Shown here: positions 6,959-7,060 of the stretch, one piece after another
How the letters are laid out: each line of letters starts with the position of its first letter
Position numbering within the stretch: position 1 is the first letter of the stretch
DNA from: Bacteroidota bacterium
Lineage (GTDB): Bacteria; Bacteroidota; Bacteroidia; JAADEI01
Assembly: GCA_024280615.1 (NCBI GenBank)
Contig: JAJRPU010000074.1
Span: 1-7,060 of the forward strand
Length of the DNA stretch: 7,060 nt
Direction: 5' to 3'
The notes under the pieces: generated by a model
The model's database searches: none
Seen by the model: the letters and a program-made list of their open reading frames with translations, nothing else
Told to the model about the DNA's origin: nothing
Translations under genes and position numbers: made by a program

Positions 6959-7060
6959 CATCATTAACTTAAAGTACCCTCTGACTATTTTGATTTTTTT
7001 TGTAAGTTTATGATGTGTAATGAAAAGAACAAGAAAATGTATTCACTAAGACACCAGCGG

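Noticed and set aside
6989..7060. Divergent plus-strand gene starting at ATG 7037
   Set aside because: Only eight codons are visible before the window ends. The upstream TAAGTTTA is an imperfect -7 box, and the nearest TTTG is only 10 bp away, too close for a -33 box.

Overview
The window looks like a chromosomal piece of a Bacteroidota-type bacterium (phylum Bacteroidota or a close FCB-group relative). Three signs agree. The 754-residue protein ends in a type IX secretion (T9SS) type A sorting domain. Two leftward genes have promoters close to the Bacteroidota consensus (TTTG near -33, TAnnTTTG near -7). The minus-strand genes have A/T-rich leaders with no clear Shine-Dalgarno sequence. The exact lineage cannot be fixed from the sequence alone.

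Layout, left to right. A rightward AT-rich gene (12-890; possibly open at the window's left edge) encodes an unrecognised protein whose N-terminal half resembles a PD-(D/E)XK nuclease fold. A 140-bp convergent gap follows, holding a 39-codon minus-strand reading frame of unknown status. The other three main genes all read leftward. In transcription order they are: a secreted alpha/beta-hydrolase (esterase-like) with Ig/PKD-like modules and a T9SS tail (6884-4620); a secreted tail-fibre-like protein with VGIG repeats, three 47-residue tandem repeats and a C-terminal S74 self-cleaving chaperone domain (4532-2790); and an exported DUF4139-family protein with a central coiled coil (2707-1031).

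The hydrolase and fibre genes each have a recognisable promoter, and the two promoters share an identical 12-bp -7 block. A small hairpin lies between these genes and may end the hydrolase transcript. The DUF4139 gene starts 82 bp after the fibre gene, with no clear promoter or terminator between them, so it may be co-transcribed. All three leftward genes encode exported proteins, so this part reads as a cell-envelope or surface-protein cluster. The rightward gene looks unrelated and may be accessory.

No tRNA, rRNA, CRISPR array, intact insertion sequence or phage structural gene was seen. No complete new system can be shown. The most unusual items are the fibre protein with its purified tandem repeats and probable self-cleavage dyad, the variant nuclease-like protein, and the small frame at the 3' end of the DUF4139 gene.
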